NCBI RefSeq assembly: GCF_012844305.1
Contig: NZ_JABANE010000091.1
Span: 1 to 36,853 of the forward strand
Reading direction: 5' to 3'
DNA from: Flammeovirga aprica JL-4
GTDB taxonomy: Bacteria > Bacteroidota > Bacteroidia > Cytophagales > Flammeovirgaceae
DNA length: 36,853 nucleotides
The notes beneath the pieces were generated by a model. That model was not told the origin of the DNA. It was given only the letters and a program-made list of their open reading frames with translations, and did no database searches. A program made the position numbers and the translations under genes. Positions 35,526-36,853 of this stretch are shown one piece after another (positions within the stretch are counted from its first letter, which is position 1; every line of letters begins with the position of its first letter).

Positions 35526-35607
35526 ATTGCTAAAAAACAACATCACTGTTGACACAAACCTTTTTGTAATTTAGCAAAACGTTGTCGACAATTAAAGACA
35601 TCTTAAT

Positions 35608-36119
35608 ATGACTCTTAACGAATTAAAGAATATAGTAAAAAATGAAAACGGAGATTATTCATTCGAACTATACTCTCCTGCTTTTGAAACTAAAATGTTC
35701 CAAGAAATTTATGTACCAACTCTAAACTATAATACAGGAGTGAAAGAAACAGACGAAAGTAAACTTATCACTCCAAATATTCTGTCAAGTGTAAACTCAT
35801 TTCTTGATTTAAAAAAAGAGAATTTTATTGACGAATTGCAAAATGAAATATTCAAACTGTTTAATATAGTATCGAAGCCACAAGTTATGGACAAGTACCA
35901 GATGAATTAATCAAACAACACGGTAATACAGAGGCTAATAGAATATTCTTTGAAGGTAAAAATAAAGAAACTGTATTTGATAATTGCAGGTTTGAAGCTG
36001 TGTCATATGACAACGAAAATCCCGAAAAGTGCTTTTCCATTATTGCTGGAATTGATTGGGATTTGGAACATGGACTTATAATCCATTTTGTGGATGGAAA
36101 ATTTGTTGAAATAGAATAA
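35608..36119 (+). pseudogene. Frameshifted gene for a small cytoplasmic protein
   Basis: The frame from ATG 35608 (MTLNELKNIVKNENGDYSFELY) ends prematurely at 35910, but a second frame opens right after a stop at 35862-35864 (YSIEATSYGQVPDELIKQHG) and continues through FEGKNKETVFDNCRFEAV and AGIDWDLEHGLIIHFVDG to the stop at 36117-36119. Joined, they make one protein of about 170 residues; 512 bases is one short of a multiple of three. A single-base indel near 35855-35870 explains both halves. It looks like a small Bacteroidota protein of the kind I recall as domain-of-unknown-function entries; no function known. A sequencing error is the alternative. Confidence 0.7.
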
Positions 36120-36185
36120 AAGGCACTAACGTTTAATGTAGTTTATGAATTTTGATATTAAAATTCCAATAGAGATAGTATTGAA

Positions 36186-36629
36186 ATGAAGAAATTGTTG
36201 ATCCTAATTATTACGTTTATTACATCCTTTTGTAGTGTATATTCTCAAAGTAAGACTCTTAAGGGTCGAGTAATTTCTGAGGACTTTGAAACTATGCCAG
36301 GAGTGTTTATTATGATCAATGACTCTATTGAGGTCAGTAAAACCGATATAGATGGTTTTTTCGAGGCAGAGATTCCAATTCCCGTTGATAAATTATTATT
36401 TAAAGGTATTGGACTAGACCCTGCAACTATAGAGATTACAGATAATTGCAATAAACTTGAAGTAGTAATGATGTATACTTTTACGTATGATTTTATTTCA
36501 TTGAAACGAGTGGATAAAAAGAGGAAAAAAAGATATAAAAAGCTTCCTGAAATATATAAAACTGCAATTGATAAAGGTATATTTGAAATGATACATCCAT
36601 GTTATATACGTGATTTTGAACCATATTAA
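36186..36629 (+). CDS. Secreted carboxypeptidase-regulatory-like domain protein
   Basis: A 147-residue protein with a Sec signal (MKKLLILIITFITSFCSV, ending VYSQ). Residues about 24-95 match the CarboxypepD_reg-like fold: TLKGRVISEDFETMPGVFIMI, then SKTDIDGFFEAEIP and LLFKGIGLDPATIEI, the same domain that begins SusC proteins. Here it stands alone with a basic tail (KRVDKKRKKRYKKLPEIYK). Stand-alone copies are common in this phylum and of unknown role. Confidence 0.85.
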   Translation: MKKLLILIITFITSFCSVYSQSKTLKGRVISEDFETMPGVFIMINDSIEVSKTDIDGFFEAEIPIPVDKLLFKGIGLDPATIEITDNCNKLEVVMMYTFTYDFISLKRVDKKRKKRYKKLPEIYKTAIDKGIFEMIHPCYIRDFEPY

Positions 36630-36707
36630 AGTCAGTAAATAAATCATTGAGATAATAATTACAGAAGAATTATCCCATAAAAGACACTAACAAAGGGCAT
36701 ATTATAT

Positions 36708-36753
36708 ATTTCACTCATCTTGTGCCACTCATTTCACTGATATTGTGCCACTT
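36708..36753. repeat. Two 23-bp direct repeats at the right edge (possible IS end)
   Basis: ATTTCACT-n-AT-n-TTGTGCCACT occurs twice in tandem (36708-36730 and 36731-36753), 20 of 23 positions alike. Repeated boxes with GTGCCAC recall the multiple terminal repeats of IS21-family elements; the element body would lie beyond 36853. No transposase is visible. Confidence 0.5.
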
Positions 36754-36853
36754 TCAAATTGCTATTAGCAAGATATTGAAAAATAAATTAATATTACTCT
36801 TTTGTTTCTAATGTCCTAAGTGATTTCCCCTTTAAATCCAATCTATGTGATGA

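Noticed and set aside
30186..35607. Classical integron attC sites
   Set aside because: The arms lack clear RYYYAAC/GTTRRRY core boxes and no integrase gene is in view, so only a neutral inverted-arm motif is reported.

Overview
The window looks like a chromosomal segment of a low-GC marine Bacteroidota bacterium, most like Cytophagales/Flammeovirga-type genomes. The grounds are a SusC/SusD outer-membrane pair, many Sec and lipoprotein signal peptides, BspA-type leucine-rich repeats, DUF4476 and DUF4369 domains, and mostly absent Shine-Dalgarno sequences. The taxon is inferred from gene content; there is no rRNA, tRNA or housekeeping gene to anchor it.

Left part (1-10.6 kb, minus strand): a secreted BspA-like LRR protein; a large surface lipoprotein built from about seven related Ig/PKD-like modules; a secreted protein with a possible ApbE-type flavinylation motif and a helical C-terminal half; a Tat-exported FAD-dependent oxidoreductase with a discoidin-like tail; and a secreted DUF4476 protein. 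Middle part (11.8-19 kb, plus strand): a tightly spaced operon of SusC-like TonB-dependent transporter, SusD-like lipoprotein and a SusE/F-position lipoprotein whose modules match those of the large lipoprotein on the left. The two halves may form one surface nutrient-capture locus with extracytoplasmic flavin redox enzymes. No glycoside hydrolase, sulfatase or dedicated regulator is visible, so the substrate is unknown. A strong terminator follows the operon at about 19.05 kb.

Right part (19.2-36.6 kb): the character changes to visibly more A+T-rich DNA carrying about 22 small genes, nearly all on the plus strand and mostly unrelated to each other. About half carry Sec or lipoprotein signals. 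The recognisable ones are a TonB C-terminal domain protein, a DUF4369-thioredoxin lipoprotein, an AlkB-like dioxygenase, a WG/LRR protein, a YwqK/MORN-like protein, a coiled-coil protein with a 42-bp tandem repeat, a membrane-anchored LuxR-type regulator and a carboxypeptidase-regulatory-like domain protein. Several units are broken or relic: a frameshifted gene, a lipoprotein lacking an ATG, orphan gene tails, and an opposite-strand mini-gene present as one open and one decayed copy. Three spacers share an inverted-arm motif, which together with the gene mix suggests an accessory, cassette-like or orphan-gene island. No integrase is visible.

Mobile and repeat DNA: two 160-bp MITE-like copies about 94% identical (10805-10964 and 25805-25964), one with a TTA target duplication; a second inverted-ended element at 9237-9459 with a related end at 11353-11405; and a 23-bp tandem repeat at the right edge that may be the end of an insertion sequence continuing outside the window.
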